Origin: Heliobacterium mobile
GTDB taxonomy: Bacteria; Bacillota; Desulfitobacteriia; Heliobacteriales; Heliobacteriaceae
Length of the DNA stretch: 64,000 nt
Assembly: GCF_009720735.1 (NCBI RefSeq)
Contig: NZ_WNKU01000005.1
Coordinates: forward strand, 62,001 to 126,000
Reading direction: 5' to 3'
Below are positions 53,741 to 62,734 of the stretch, in pieces. The first letter of the stretch is position 1. Each line of letters starts with the position of its first letter. The translations under genes were made by a program, and so were the position numbers. Below the pieces are notes generated by a model. That model was given only the letters and a program-made list of their open reading frames with translations, was not told the origin of the DNA and did no database searches.

Positions 53741-55270
53741 CAGAAAAAGCGGCGGTGATACCGGTTGGAAAGAGGACGAAACTTCCGAAGGAGGTTTCGT
53801 CTTTGCTTTTTCTTGATTGATCTTTGCTTGAATATCGAGTAAGTATTCCAGCGCATGTGTTTCCAGTTTTTCGCTGGACTTTTGACTGTAGATCAAGCGC
53901 TCGATGAAGCCGACCGTCTGGGTGAACATCTGGATTTTCTCTTGCAGCAGGTCTAACATGTGCTCTTCGATCGTCCCTCGGGTGCTCAGGTTATAGACGT
54001 GAACGTCATGCTTCTGCCCCAAGCGGTGGACGCGGCCGATCCGCTGTTCCAACCGCATCGGATTCCAGGGGAGGTCATAATTGATCACTTGATGGCAAAA
54101 TTGCAAGTTGATGCCTTCACCGCCCGATTCCGTGGAGATGAGGACGGGAATGTCGCTTTTCTGGAATTCATGCTGGGTCATGGCCCGGGTCCATCGTCCT
54201 AAACCGCCATGATAGACAAGCACAGGTATTCTCAGGGCCTGCAGATGCATGGCCAAATAATCTAGGGTTTGAAAGTATTCCGTAAAAATGATAACCTTTT
54301 CTTTGCTGTGCTGAAGAAAGTCGGTGACCACCTGGGCTTTGGCGTTCTGGCGGATTTGCTCGGCCAGGGGAATCAGTTCTTCCAAGCCCATCGACTCGAT
54401 GGTGCCTAAGGCGGCAAAAGAACTGGAACAAACCTCCCGGAGAAGTGTAAGCAAGCCCAAGGTGCTTTTCTTCATCTCTTTGCGGCGGCGGAACTCATTG
54501 CGCAGGAAGTCGACGACGGCGTCGTAAAGCGCTTGTTCTGGCTCGGTTAAATCAAGGGGAAGCAGGTGGACATGCCGGTTCGGCAGTTTGATCGCGCATT
54601 CGCTGCGGTGATGGCGGATAAGGACGCCTGTGAGGACATCCTGTAGTTCTTTCGGGTTTTTCGGTTCTCGTTTGCCGGCGAGGAAGGCCGATTGAAAATC
54701 GGCAAAAGAGCCAAAATAACCGGGCCGCAGCAGGTCTACCAGGTGGAAAAGCTCCTTTAAGTCGTTTTGCACTGGTGTCGCCGTCAACAAAAGCAGGTGT
54801 TTCGTTTTTATGGATGATACAAATGCATAATTGCTGGAACGGGGATTTTTCAGGCGGTGTGCTTCATCGACGATGACCACGTCATATTCGATGGCTCTGA
54901 TGATATCCGCATGGGGAGAGCGCTTCGCTAAGTCGATGGAGGTGACCACAAAGGGATGCCAGTTCCAACCGTATTCCCGCTTGTTGACCCAACAAGGAAA
55001 ACCGAACTTGGTCCTCATCTCGTGGGCCCACTGTCCAGTCAGGTTTTTCGGCGCCAGAATCAGAACTTTATTCAGTTGGCCTCGGAATTGCAGTTCTTTC
55101 AGGACGATGCCGGCTTCAATGGTTTTACCCAGCCCGACTTCGTCGGCTAAGATAGCTCGTCCACCCATAGGATAGAGCACTTTCCAAGCCGTATCGATCT
55201 GGTGGGGGAGCGGTTCGAAGTCTAACTGTTGGAGACAGCTAATCCGGCCCAAAAGGAAACCACCTTCCAA
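53735..55270 (-). CDS. SNF2-family helicase-like ATPase (RapA-like)
   Basis: 511 residues. Helicase motifs: I ADEVGLGKT, II VDEAHRLKN, III LLLTATPVQN, V STESGGEGINLQF and VI QRIGRVHRLGQ, which place it in the SNF2/Swi2 group. It lacks the extra N- and C-terminal domains of RapA (about 970 residues), so it is a core-only remodeller. Such proteins move on DNA or recycle RNA polymerase; some belong to defence loci but none is seen here. No clear ribosome site; the start is uncertain. Confidence 0.85.
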   Translation of the reverse strand: MEGGFLLGRISCLQQLDFEPLPHQIDTAWKVLYPMGGRAILADEVGLGKTIEAGIVLKELQFRGQLNKVLILAPKNLTGQWAHEMRTKFGFPCWVNKREYGWNWHPFVVTSIDLAKRSPHADIIRAIEYDVVIVDEAHRLKNPRSSNYAFVSSIKTKHLLLLTATPVQNDLKELFHLVDLLRPGYFGSFADFQSAFLAGKREPKNPKELQDVLTGVLIRHHRSECAIKLPNRHVHLLPLDLTEPEQALYDAVVDFLRNEFRRRKEMKKSTLGLLTLLREVCSSSFAALGTIESMGLEELIPLAEQIRQNAKAQVVTDFLQHSKEKVIIFTEYFQTLDYLAMHLQALRIPVLVYHGGLGRWTRAMTQHEFQKSDIPVLISTESGGEGINLQFCHQVINYDLPWNPMRLEQRIGRVHRLGQKHDVHVYNLSTRGTIEEHMLDLLQEKIQMFTQTVGFIERLIYSQKSSEKLETHALEYLLDIQAKINQEKAKTKPPSEVSSSFQPVSPPLFLL

Positions 55271-55390
55271 AAGGGAGAGAATTTTTCCTCTTTAGTTATT
55301 GTGCAGGAATATTGGTTTCTTATGTCTGGAAATTTTCTAGGCTAGGGTGTATATAATATATACAGTGACGTTTTTAGGAGGGATGTGTGG

Positions 55391-55753
55391 TTGGGCTACA
55401 AGTTCGAATTCACCTGGGTCCTTCGACTACCGGTGGACGAGCTTCCCCAGGAACCGCCTCAGTGTCCCGGAAATCATCTGCTGTGGAAACGGACACACGG
55501 TAATATTATCCTCGGCTTTACCAAGGAAGGGGGACGGATGTACCCCGTAGGGATGCCCGTGTTGATCGTGACCAACCAAGAAGAAACCGTAGGTATTGGT
55601 CGGATTCTACGCTGCGAAATCCATGCGCTGCCGAACGGAAAGCAGACGACAGTAGTGGAATTCTCTGTGGTTCGGATGTTTGAGCCTGACGAAGGTCCCA
55701 TCGTATCTAAGGTGTTCAAAGAGATGTACGGCTATTTGCCGGAAGGGTTGTAG
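55391..55753 (+). CDS. Small protein of unknown function
   Basis: 120 residues from TTG at 55391 (GTG at 55385 is too close to the GGAGGG site). Reads as a beta-rich soluble protein: GYKFEFTWVLRLPVDELPQE, MYPVGMPVLIVTNQEETVGI, VEFSVVRMFEPDEGP. The repeated strand pattern suggests a barrel. TATAAT lies 30 bases upstream. No family recognised. It is followed by the glycosyltransferase genes. Confidence 0.7.
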   Translation: MGYKFEFTWVLRLPVDELPQEPPQCPGNHLLWKRTHGNIILGFTKEGGRMYPVGMPVLIVTNQEETVGIGRILRCEIHALPNGKQTTVVEFSVVRMFEPDEGPIVSKVFKEMYGYLPEGL

Positions 55754-55826
55754 CCGTTCCGAGCATCCCTTTGCGTACCACCCATAGAAAACCTAAAAAT
55801 GGAATCAGTTTCTGTAGAGGAGGGCG

Positions 55827-56585
55827 TTGGCCCTGTATATTCTGTTACCGGCTTACAACGAAGCAAAAAGTTTACCTGGTTTGATGCCGAAATTCGCCGA
55901 ATTGCTGCCAAAGTTTCCGGACTTACATGTGATCGTGGTGGATGATGGATCGAAAGACGGTACGGCTGAAATCGCCGAAAGTTACCAACGGCTCTATCCA
56001 GTGACGGTGCTGCGTCATGAAGTGAACAAAGGTCTGGGCAGAGGTATGATGACAGGCCTGCGCTGGATCGCCGAAAACGGGTCGAGTGATGACGTCGTCG
56101 TCACGATGGATGCCGATGATACCCATGATCCCAGCATCATCCCGGCCATGGTGGAGAAGATCAAAAAAGGGACGCATGTGGTCATCGCTTCTCGCTACCA
56201 GGACGGGGGCGAGCAAATCGGACTATCCTTTTTCCGCAAGGTCATGTCTTGGGGAGCCTCCACGTTGCTGGGGTTCATCTTTCAAATCGATGGCGTGAGA
56301 GACTACTCTTCTGGCTTTCGGGCTTATAAGATCGGCGTTCTTCAAGTTGCCTTCCAACGTTTTGGTGAATATTTTATCGAAGCCAGCGGTTTTCAATGCA
56401 TGGCCGAGATCTTGCTGAAGCTGCGAACCTTAGGGCTTCGCTTTGATGAGGTTCCTCTAGTATTGCGTTACGACCGGAAAGCGGGACCTAGCAAAATGCC
56501 TGTGCTGGAAACGGTACTGCAGTATTTTTTCTTGGCTCGAAAAGTTTCCAGATTGGAGATCGTCCATGAAAAGCGCCTTGGGTAG
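55827..56585 (+). CDS. Family 2 glycosyltransferase, dolichol-phosphate-mannose-synthase-like
   Basis: 252 residues from TTG after GAGGAGGG. GT-A fold: LLPAYNEAKSLPGLM, IVVDDGSKDGTAEIA, VTMDADDTHDPSIIP (the DxD-type metal site) and DYSSGFRAYK. Likely makes a lipid-phosphate sugar on the inner face of the membrane. First of three genes that give a full route: make, flip and transfer. Overlaps the next gene by 20 bases. Confidence 0.9.
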   Translation: MALYILLPAYNEAKSLPGLMPKFAELLPKFPDLHVIVVDDGSKDGTAEIAESYQRLYPVTVLRHEVNKGLGRGMMTGLRWIAENGSSDDVVVTMDADDTHDPSIIPAMVEKIKKGTHVVIASRYQDGGEQIGLSFFRKVMSWGASTLLGFIFQIDGVRDYSSGFRAYKIGVLQVAFQRFGEYFIEASGFQCMAEILLKLRTLGLRFDEVPLVLRYDRKAGPSKMPVLETVLQYFFLARKVSRLEIVHEKRLG

Positions 56586-56949
56586 CGGATTCTATACGAT
56601 TCTCATTTCGATCTTTTTGGGTGCCTGCGGACAGGTGCTCCTTAAACTGGGTGCCAACCGACTCGCCATTGAGCCGGGTCCCTTATGGGATACGTTGGTC
56701 CAAGGGTTACTGCAGATGGCGAAAAATCCCCTCATCATCGGGGGGCTTTTCCTTTTCGGCTGTAGTTCCATTCTCTGGATAATGGCTGTGTCCAAAGTTC
56801 AGTTGAGCTTAGCCTATCCCATGGTCAGTTTGTCCTATATCATCGTGCTTTTCGCCTCTTGGGCTCTATTAGGAGAGCCGGTAACGTTAATGCGAATCGG
56901 CGGGGTGCTAGTCATTTGTTTTGGCGTTTTCCTGATCGCGCAGAGTTAA
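56566..56949 (+). CDS. EamA-type half transporter (lipid-sugar flippase-like)
   Basis: 127 residues with four membrane helices (about 10-28, 50-70, 76-98, 105-125) and the family sequence AYPMVSLSYIIVLFASWALL. Size and context match ArnE/ArnF-like proteins that move undecaprenyl-phosphate sugars across the membrane. Between the GT2 and GT-C genes with overlaps. Assignment of substrate is inferred from neighbours. Confidence 0.82.
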   Translation: MKSALGSGFYTILISIFLGACGQVLLKLGANRLAIEPGPLWDTLVQGLLQMAKNPLIIGGLFLFGCSSILWIMAVSKVQLSLAYPMVSLSYIIVLFASWALLGEPVTLMRIGGVLVICFGVFLIAQS

Positions 56950-56954
56950 GGGAA

Positions 56955-58397
56955 TTGCGTTGGAATTTTTCCCTATGGGCGCTCACTATCATTGTCTTGA
57001 TCGGTTTCGCCATGCGACTAAAAGGCATTGAGAACCCTTTTGTCGATTTTCATGGCTGGCGTCAAAGCGATACGGCTGCCGTAGCTCGCTATTTTTATGA
57101 GCGGGAATTTAATCTGCTCCGTCCACAGCTTCCCTATTATGGGGCGCCGCCCAACTATGCCGAGTTGGAATTCGGTTTGGTTCCAGGCATCACGGCAGCA
57201 TTGTATTACATATTTGGGGAAGTTCCCTGGGTAGCCCGTTTCGTAATCATCGCTTTTTCCTTGTGGTCCTTGCTGTCGGTCTACCGGATCGGCCGCCAGA
57301 TCTGGGGTGAATGGGCTGGCCTCGCCGCCGCCCTTACTCTGGCTGTTCATCCCCTGTATGTTTATTTTTCTCGATCCTTTCAACCGGATGTACCCATGAT
57401 TTCCCTTTCCCTGGCTGCGATGGCGAATTTTCTTGCCTGGGAAAAGGAGGCAGACCGCCGGTATATGTGGCGGGGCGTCCTCTGGATGACCTTAGCTGTC
57501 CTCGTTAAACCGCCGGCAGCCTTATTCTACCTGCCCCTCTTTTTCTGGTGGCTCAGGGCACGTGGGCCTAAATGGGAGGCGGGGCTCGCTTATGTCATCA
57601 TTCCCCTTTTGTTTACGGCGGCTTATCTCCGAGCTATTCATGGCATCGCAGAACATCCTTTTGTATCAGGGCTCACCACTTCCTTTGCGGCAAGGCTCTG
57701 GCAAGAAGGGATTCCTCTCGATTGGTTTGCCGACGTCGGTCGGGGTACCTTCTTTTTTGCAGTTACACCCTTTTTTACCATTCCTGTGCTGATCGGTTTG
57801 CTGCGGGGTCTTTTTTCCAAAGAACGTTTTTGGATTGCCGGTTGGATCGCTGCTCTGGCGGCTTTCTTTCTGTTGGTCGGCAATCATGTTTTGAACAACC
57901 TGCAGTACTATTTCCTACCGGCAGTTCCCTTAGTCGCTCTGCTCACAGGGGCGACGGTGGACATGAGTTTGTCTGATTATCGGAGTTGGAAGCCGAGAAC
58001 GAGTTTGCTGTTGCTGCTGTTGGTGGGCGGTTCTTTTCTCGTCTCCGCCTCTTTTCAACGGTGGTTGCCGGAAAAGTGGCTGCGGGATCAGCCTTGGACC
58101 TATGAGCGTTGGTACGATGTCGATGAGAAGACGCTGAACATCGGTCTCGCTCTGGATAAGGCGACTCCGTCCGAGTCGTTGCTGCTGATCAACGAATACT
58201 CGCCTCGCAGTCTCTTTTATAGCAGACGGTTCGGTTGGTTTATCGACCCAGCCGAGTTTTCCGCGGATTTCCTCGAGGAGGCTCGTAAGGGAGGCGCCGA
58301 CTATCTCGTCTGGATAAATGAAAAGCCGCCTCAAATCGGCGGCCTGCGGGAAGGGAAATGGTTTTCAGAGGGGTTTTGGTTGATACCATTGAGGTAG
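56955..58397 (+). CDS. GT-C (ArnT/PMT-like) membrane glycosyltransferase
   Basis: About 480 residues, depending on start: TTG at 56955 follows AAGGG, a start inside the previous gene is possible. Twelve or so helices; the first outside loop holds FVDFHGWRQSDTAAVARYFY, the acidic-aromatic motif of PMT_2/GT39 enzymes. AGGLRE-like C-terminal domain is short. Should transfer a sugar from undecaprenyl phosphate to an outer acceptor (wall polymer or protein). Last gene of the operon. Confidence 0.85.
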   Translation: MRWNFSLWALTIIVLIGFAMRLKGIENPFVDFHGWRQSDTAAVARYFYEREFNLLRPQLPYYGAPPNYAELEFGLVPGITAALYYIFGEVPWVARFVIIAFSLWSLLSVYRIGRQIWGEWAGLAAALTLAVHPLYVYFSRSFQPDVPMISLSLAAMANFLAWEKEADRRYMWRGVLWMTLAVLVKPPAALFYLPLFFWWLRARGPKWEAGLAYVIIPLLFTAAYLRAIHGIAEHPFVSGLTTSFAARLWQEGIPLDWFADVGRGTFFFAVTPFFTIPVLIGLLRGLFSKERFWIAGWIAALAAFFLLVGNHVLNNLQYYFLPAVPLVALLTGATVDMSLSDYRSWKPRTSLLLLLLVGGSFLVSASFQRWLPEKWLRDQPWTYERWYDVDEKTLNIGLALDKATPSESLLLINEYSPRSLFYSRRFGWFIDPAEFSADFLEEARKGGADYLVWINEKPPQIGGLREGKWFSEGFWLIPLR

Positions 58398-58460
58398 CGA
58401 ATACGGCATAGCTCACCGGTAAATATCGAATTGGTAACGCGTTGGCCGGTCGGTCTTATA

Positions 58461-58871
58461 CTATGGGTTGCCCTGCCGTTCACTCGGTTGTTTCCGGTTA
58501 GTGCGATCAGCTTGCTTTTTCGGCCGATAGAAAATCTCATAAGCACCCATGGCGACTAAAAAGATGCCGAAGACCTTCCGTAGAACCGGCCCCGGGAGAT
58601 AGGCAGCCAGCGAGGCGCCGCCCACAGCGCCGACGACGGCGGTCAACGCCAACAAAAAGGCAAGACGAGGCCGAACGTTGCCATTCTTAAAATGGGTCAC
58701 CAAGGCCACTGCCGACATGGGCAGAAAGGCTGTCAAGGCGACCGCTTGAGCTTGATGTTGCTCTACGTCCATGAGCAGGATCAGGGCCGGGACAAGCAGG
58801 GTACCTCCGCCCACAGCGAGCCCGCTCAATATTCCCGATAAGAGCCCTACGACGATCAGCATTATTTCCAT
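58461..58871 (-). CDS. TauE/SafE-family half protein (second)
   Basis: 136 residues from ATG at 58871 after GGGGTG. Four membrane helices and the family loop SGLAVGGGTLLVPALILLMD. It covers only one of the two repeats of a normal TauE/SafE protein (about 250 residues). It overlaps the previous half gene by ten bases, so the two are translated together. Family members export sulfite or sulfonates; substrate unknown here. Confidence 0.85.
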   Translation of the reverse strand: MEIMLIVVGLLSGILSGLAVGGGTLLVPALILLMDVEQHQAQAVALTAFLPMSAVALVTHFKNGNVRPRLAFLLALTAVVGAVGGASLAAYLPGPVLRKVFGIFLVAMGAYEIFYRPKKQADRTNRKQPSERQGNP

Positions 58872-59239
58872 AAGAGTCGCACCCCTGCAACGACCATCAC
58901 GATCCCGAGCAGCATGCGCAGGTGTTTGGGGGAGAACTTGTTCATCATTTTTGCCCCAATGTACGCACCGACCATGCCAGAGAGAGCGACCGAAAGGATC
59001 AACGACCAAGCCAGGTATCCTTTTCGCCAGTATACAAAAGCGCTGGCTACCGATGTGGGCAGGATGATCGCCAGCGAAGTTCCATGAGCTTGATGTTGCG
59101 ATACTCCCAGCAAAAAGACCATGGTAGGGATGACGATGGTCCCTCCGCCGATACCGATAAGGCCGTTGACCAATCCAGTGACGAGGCCTGATGTGATCAG
59201 GATGAGATTCGTCCTACCGTTTGCAAGATTAAAAATAAT
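58862..59239 (-). CDS. TauE/SafE-family half protein (first), probable AUU start
   Basis: About 125 residues with four helices and VNGLIGIGGGTIVIPTMVFL. The frame is open back to a stop at 59279-59281 and holds no ATG, GTG or TTG before the first membrane helix; the first TTG (59173) would cut that helix. Two ATT codons at 59239 and 59236 follow a perfect GGAGGT by four and seven bases, so AUU is the likely start, as known for infC. Co-translated with the other half to form one transporter. Confidence 0.8.
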   Translation of the reverse strand: MIFNLANGRTNLILITSGLVTGLVNGLIGIGGGTIVIPTMVFLLGVSQHQAHGTSLAIILPTSVASAFVYWRKGYLAWSLILSVALSGMVGAYIGAKMMNKFSPKHLRMLLGIVMVVAGVRLLWK

Positions 59240-59323
59240 TTCGACCTCCGGTAGAAGCTTTCCCTCGCCGTACTTCTTTTATCATGCACGGCGATCCTCC
59301 GGCTTTCCGTGAGCGATCTGTTC

Positions 59324-59381
59324 CCACCATTGAAGGTGTCCCACCTTTCAAGGCATCCCGCCTTTGAACAGGTGGTTTTTC
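59324..59381. promoter_or_regulatory. Three-way-junction-like structured segment
   Basis: CCACC (59324-59328) pairs with GGTGG (59371-59375) and encloses two similar hairpins, TGAAGGTG-TCC-CACCTTTCA and TTCAAGGC-ATCCC-GCCTTTGAA, which share four bases and so compete. A T run follows on the + strand. No + gene precedes it closely, so it may be a leader attenuator for the ZIP gene, or a leader element of the - strand TauE genes. Confidence 0.45.
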
Positions 59382-59466
59382 TTTTTGGACAGGGAACGGG
59401 ATTCGTTCTTTTTCCCTCCAGGCACCATTATATATCTACAGAAATTCGGCTTTGGAGGGTCCCTTG

Positions 59467-60219
59467 ATGGCTGAACTGTTCCGTGGCGTACCACAGATGC
59501 TCTTTGTTAGTTTGATTGCAGGGCTGGCGACGACGGCTGGAGCCCTCGTGGTCCTTATGCTTGGGGTGTTGGGAAAGCGAACCTTAAGTGTCATGCTCGG
59601 TTTTGCCGCCGGTGTCATGTTGAGTGTCGTCCTCTTCGATTTACTTCCTTCTTCCTATGCTTGGGGCGGTTTCGAGTCCATGCTGAGCGGTTTTTGTCTA
59701 GGAATGATCATGCTCGCTGTGACCGATATGCTATTGACTCGCTTTACCTTATCCAGCCGAAGGGGCAGAGAAGCGGGACCGCTGCGCAAGATGGGCTATC
59801 TCATCGCCCTGGGTATTTCCCTGCACGATTTTCCCGAAGGGATCGCTATCGCTGCCGGTTCAGCTGCAGAGACCCATTTGGGCTGGCTTGTCGCCTTAGC
59901 TATCGGCTTACATAACATCCCGGAGGGTATTGCTACGGCAGCTCCGCTTAAAATGAGCGGGTTGTCGACATGGAAAATCTTTTTATTGACGGTGGGCATG
60001 GCCTTCTTTACCCCGTTAGGTACGCTGCTCGGCTTTGGCATGCTGGCCGTTTCTACGAAAGTGTTGGCGCAGATGCTCAGCCTCGCTGGTGGAGCCATGG
60101 TGTACTTGGTTTGGGACGAGTTGTGGCCCGAAGCGAAGAGGTTCTCCCAAAGCCTCGCTCTGGCGGGGATCGCCCTAGGAGGTACGGCCATGAGTGCCAT
60201 TTCGCTGCTCCATCATTAA
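59467..60219 (+). CDS. ZIP-family metal transporter
   Basis: 250 residues from ATG after TTGGAGGG. Eight helices; the metal pathway is formed by ISLHDFPEGIAIAAG in helix 4 and IGLHNIPEGIATAAP in helix 5. Brings zinc or iron(II) or manganese into the cell. Single gene with the structured segment in its leader. Confidence 0.93.
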   Translation: MAELFRGVPQMLFVSLIAGLATTAGALVVLMLGVLGKRTLSVMLGFAAGVMLSVVLFDLLPSSYAWGGFESMLSGFCLGMIMLAVTDMLLTRFTLSSRRGREAGPLRKMGYLIALGISLHDFPEGIAIAAGSAAETHLGWLVALAIGLHNIPEGIATAAPLKMSGLSTWKIFLLTVGMAFFTPLGTLLGFGMLAVSTKVLAQMLSLAGGAMVYLVWDELWPEAKRFSQSLALAGIALGGTAMSAISLLHH

Positions 60220-60294
60220 CATGAAAATACTGGAATAGTTTTCTTCCCTTGTCCATATGTATGAACCAAATGACCGCAAAGGGAGGAAGTATAT

Positions 60295-61023
60295 ATGGAC
60301 AGGGAACGGAGCTGGTCCGCCGGTATCATCTTGCTCGTATCAGCGCTGGTGATAGCCTTTGGTTTAGGCGGATGCCAAGCAATTGATCGGTTTGTATCGA
60401 TGAAAGCGGACTTTAAAGCCAAAGAAACAGGCCTGGCAGCAAAAGAACAGGAGAAAAGTCCGAGCCTGACTCCGGAGCAGGTTATCCCTGTAGAGACAAA
60501 AGAACAACCGATAGCTGCTGGGCAAGAGCAGACGTTGACTCTGTATTTTGCTGACCCGAAAGGACAGAACCTGATCTCAGAGAAACGAGTGATTGCGAAG
60601 ACGGGCAGTGTGGCCCGGGCAGCGATACAGGAATTGATCAAAGGTCCCAACATTCAATCGAAAGGCATTCCGACCATCCCCGCCGGTACCCGGTTGCTCG
60701 ATATCAACGTGAAAGAGGGGCTTTGTACCGTTAACTTTAGCAAGGAGCTGCAAAAAAACCACCAAGGCGGCTCAGCCGGTGAAACGATGACGGTCTATTC
60801 GATCGTCAACACGCTGACCCAGTATCCGTCGATTGAAAAAGTACAAATTCTTGTCGAAGGGAAAAAGATCGAATCCCTCGCCGGTCACATGGATGTATCT
60901 CAAGCGATGGCTCGCAAGAAATCGATGATTATGGATGAAGCGGAGCCGGCGAAGGCAACAGGTTCTTCGGCGACTCAAGGGGACCCTAATTCCATGATGA
61001 ATAGCGATAAAAAAATCCAATAG
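60295..61023 (+). CDS. GerMN-domain lipoprotein, single domain
   Basis: 242 residues from ATG after GGGAGGAAG. Signal peptide with lipobox LGGC (Cys27); linker; GerMN domain at about 75-200 (LYFADPKGQNLISEKRVIAK, CTVNFSKEL, SAGETMTVYSIVNTLTQYP, VEGKKIESLAGHMDVS). Shorter than the relative at 17038, which has an extra domain. Likely an outer-face lipoprotein of sporulation or cell-wall work; the amidase gene downstream supports the latter. Confidence 0.88.
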   Translation: MDRERSWSAGIILLVSALVIAFGLGGCQAIDRFVSMKADFKAKETGLAAKEQEKSPSLTPEQVIPVETKEQPIAAGQEQTLTLYFADPKGQNLISEKRVIAKTGSVARAAIQELIKGPNIQSKGIPTIPAGTRLLDINVKEGLCTVNFSKELQKNHQGGSAGETMTVYSIVNTLTQYPSIEKVQILVEGKKIESLAGHMDVSQAMARKKSMIMDEAEPAKATGSSATQGDPNSMMNSDKKIQ

Positions 61024-61032
61024 GTTCAAAGA

Positions 61033-61069
61033 ACGGTGATGGCTTTCGCGCTGTCACCGTTTATTTTTC
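61033..61069 (+). terminator. Terminator of the GerMN gene
   Basis: ACGGTGA pairs with TCACCGT around a 14-base loop, followed by TTATTTTT. The 200 bases to the amidase gene hold no further feature I can support. Confidence 0.85.
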
Positions 61070-61275
61070 TCGATAATTGGCCAATAACTCTGACAATCCA
61101 TTCTTCCTCTGTCCATTCCAGCGAAAAAGGATTACAATAAAAAACGTAACAGAAAGATGACGGATTTTTTCCAACATCGACATAAAACAGGACGCATCTC
61201 CCGAATTATGTAGCATAAAGATCCGCTTGATTTCGCCTTCCGGAAAATGTCCTGTTAGGTAAGTAGGGAGGAAAT

Positions 61276-62649
61276 ATGAAACATCGTCGCCTATTGTCCA
61301 TAGTCCTGGGAGGGACTTTTTTCCTTTTGCCGACATCTGGCGCACTTGGGGCCGATTCGAATGGAGATGCCATCCCTGGATGGGCCTCGAGCAGCCTCAA
61401 GACATTAGAAGCTCTCAACGAAGGGGCGACCGTTACGGTGAGCGGACAGGTAGTCAATGTCCGTCGCGGCCCCGGAGTGAATTTCGATATCGTGACCATG
61501 GTGTTGAAAGGGAAGAAACTGGCTGTTCTTGATTCGAAAGAGGGGTGGACAAGGGTCCGCTTGGATAATGGGAACACCGGGTGGATTGCCGATTGGCTGC
61601 TTGCGAAGGACGATTCCGCTCAGTCTTCCACGCCGCCGGGTACATCTGAAGACAAGTCCCCACCGCTGATCATATCACCTGGCACTGTCGGCCCAGTATC
61701 GACACCAGAACCGACGCCAGAACCGAGCCCGGTCAACCCTGCCGCTGCATCGGGACCTGTTGGGTCGAATCCACGGTCATGGAAGGTCACCATACAGTAT
61801 TCAGCCAATATCCGTACTTCTCCCAGTCTCCAAGGCGATATCGTTAGAACTGCCGCGGTCGGTGAAGTTTACGACCTGGCAAATGTGCAGGATGGATGGT
61901 ATCAACTCCTCAGTGGGGGAAAGCCTGTCGGGTGGATTGCCTCCTGGCTGACGACAGCCCAGCCGGCGGCAACGAATCAGCCATCGACTCAACCGAGTCG
62001 AGGATCAACCAGCAGCACCGTTGCAGCCATCGCTGGTTCCTTGGTAGGAAAGACGATCATCGTCGATCCCGGCCATGGATACTTTAACACGAGTTACAAT
62101 GTGGTCGACCAAGGTACCTCCGGACAAGGGGGAACGAAGGAAAAGGACATCGTTTTGGATGTGAGCCGTCGTTTGGCCAGCGTCCTGCAGTCAAAGGGCG
62201 CCCGGGTGATCATGACGCGTCAGAGTGACCAGGACATAAAGGGTGAATCGGTGGGTGACGACCTCACCTATCGTTCTGATTTAGCGAACAAAGCGAAGGC
62301 CGATCTCTTCGTGAGTATACATAACAATTCAAATTCCAGTAGCGATATCAGCGGCATCACGACGTATTATTTCAATAAAGATGGTATGCCGAAAGCTGGA
62401 GAAGGGACCCGTATGCGAGTGGCCGGTATGGTACAGCAATCGCTCATCACTGCGCTACAACGGAAAGACCTAAATACTAGAGGAGCAAACTTTGCCGTAC
62501 TGCGGGAAACGAACATGCCAGCTATCTTGATTGAACTGATGTTTCTCTCCAATCCGGAGGAAGAAAAACTGCTCAATCAGGAAGCGATTCGGCAAAAAGC
62601 TGCCGAGGCGATCGCTGCTGGACTGCAAAGGCATTTTGAACAACCCTGA
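61276..62649 (+). CDS. N-acetylmuramoyl-L-alanine amidase with two SH3b domains
   Basis: 457 residues. Signal peptide (about 1-27), two bacterial SH3 domains at 55-116 (VTVSGQVVNVRRGPGVNFDI, GWIADWLLAKD) and 165-230, separated by a proline/serine linker, and an Amidase_3 catalytic domain at 255-455 with zinc ligands in IIVDPGHGYFN, KEKDIVLDVS and VSIHNNS and the catalytic glutamate in ILIELMFLSN. Cuts the stem peptide from murein outside the cell. ATG follows GGAGG. Confidence 0.94.
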   Translation: MKHRRLLSIVLGGTFFLLPTSGALGADSNGDAIPGWASSSLKTLEALNEGATVTVSGQVVNVRRGPGVNFDIVTMVLKGKKLAVLDSKEGWTRVRLDNGNTGWIADWLLAKDDSAQSSTPPGTSEDKSPPLIISPGTVGPVSTPEPTPEPSPVNPAAASGPVGSNPRSWKVTIQYSANIRTSPSLQGDIVRTAAVGEVYDLANVQDGWYQLLSGGKPVGWIASWLTTAQPAATNQPSTQPSRGSTSSTVAAIAGSLVGKTIIVDPGHGYFNTSYNVVDQGTSGQGGTKEKDIVLDVSRRLASVLQSKGARVIMTRQSDQDIKGESVGDDLTYRSDLANKAKADLFVSIHNNSNSSSDISGITTYYFNKDGMPKAGEGTRMRVAGMVQQSLITALQRKDLNTRGANFAVLRETNMPAILIELMFLSNPEEEKLLNQEAIRQKAAEAIAAGLQRHFEQP

Positions 62650-62734
62650 GCATGAGTCACCATTCTTTTCATAGCGAATAATATGTGCTATGGTTTAAAG
62701 GGTCCCATGCCGTAACGGCTAGGAGTGAGGTTTT

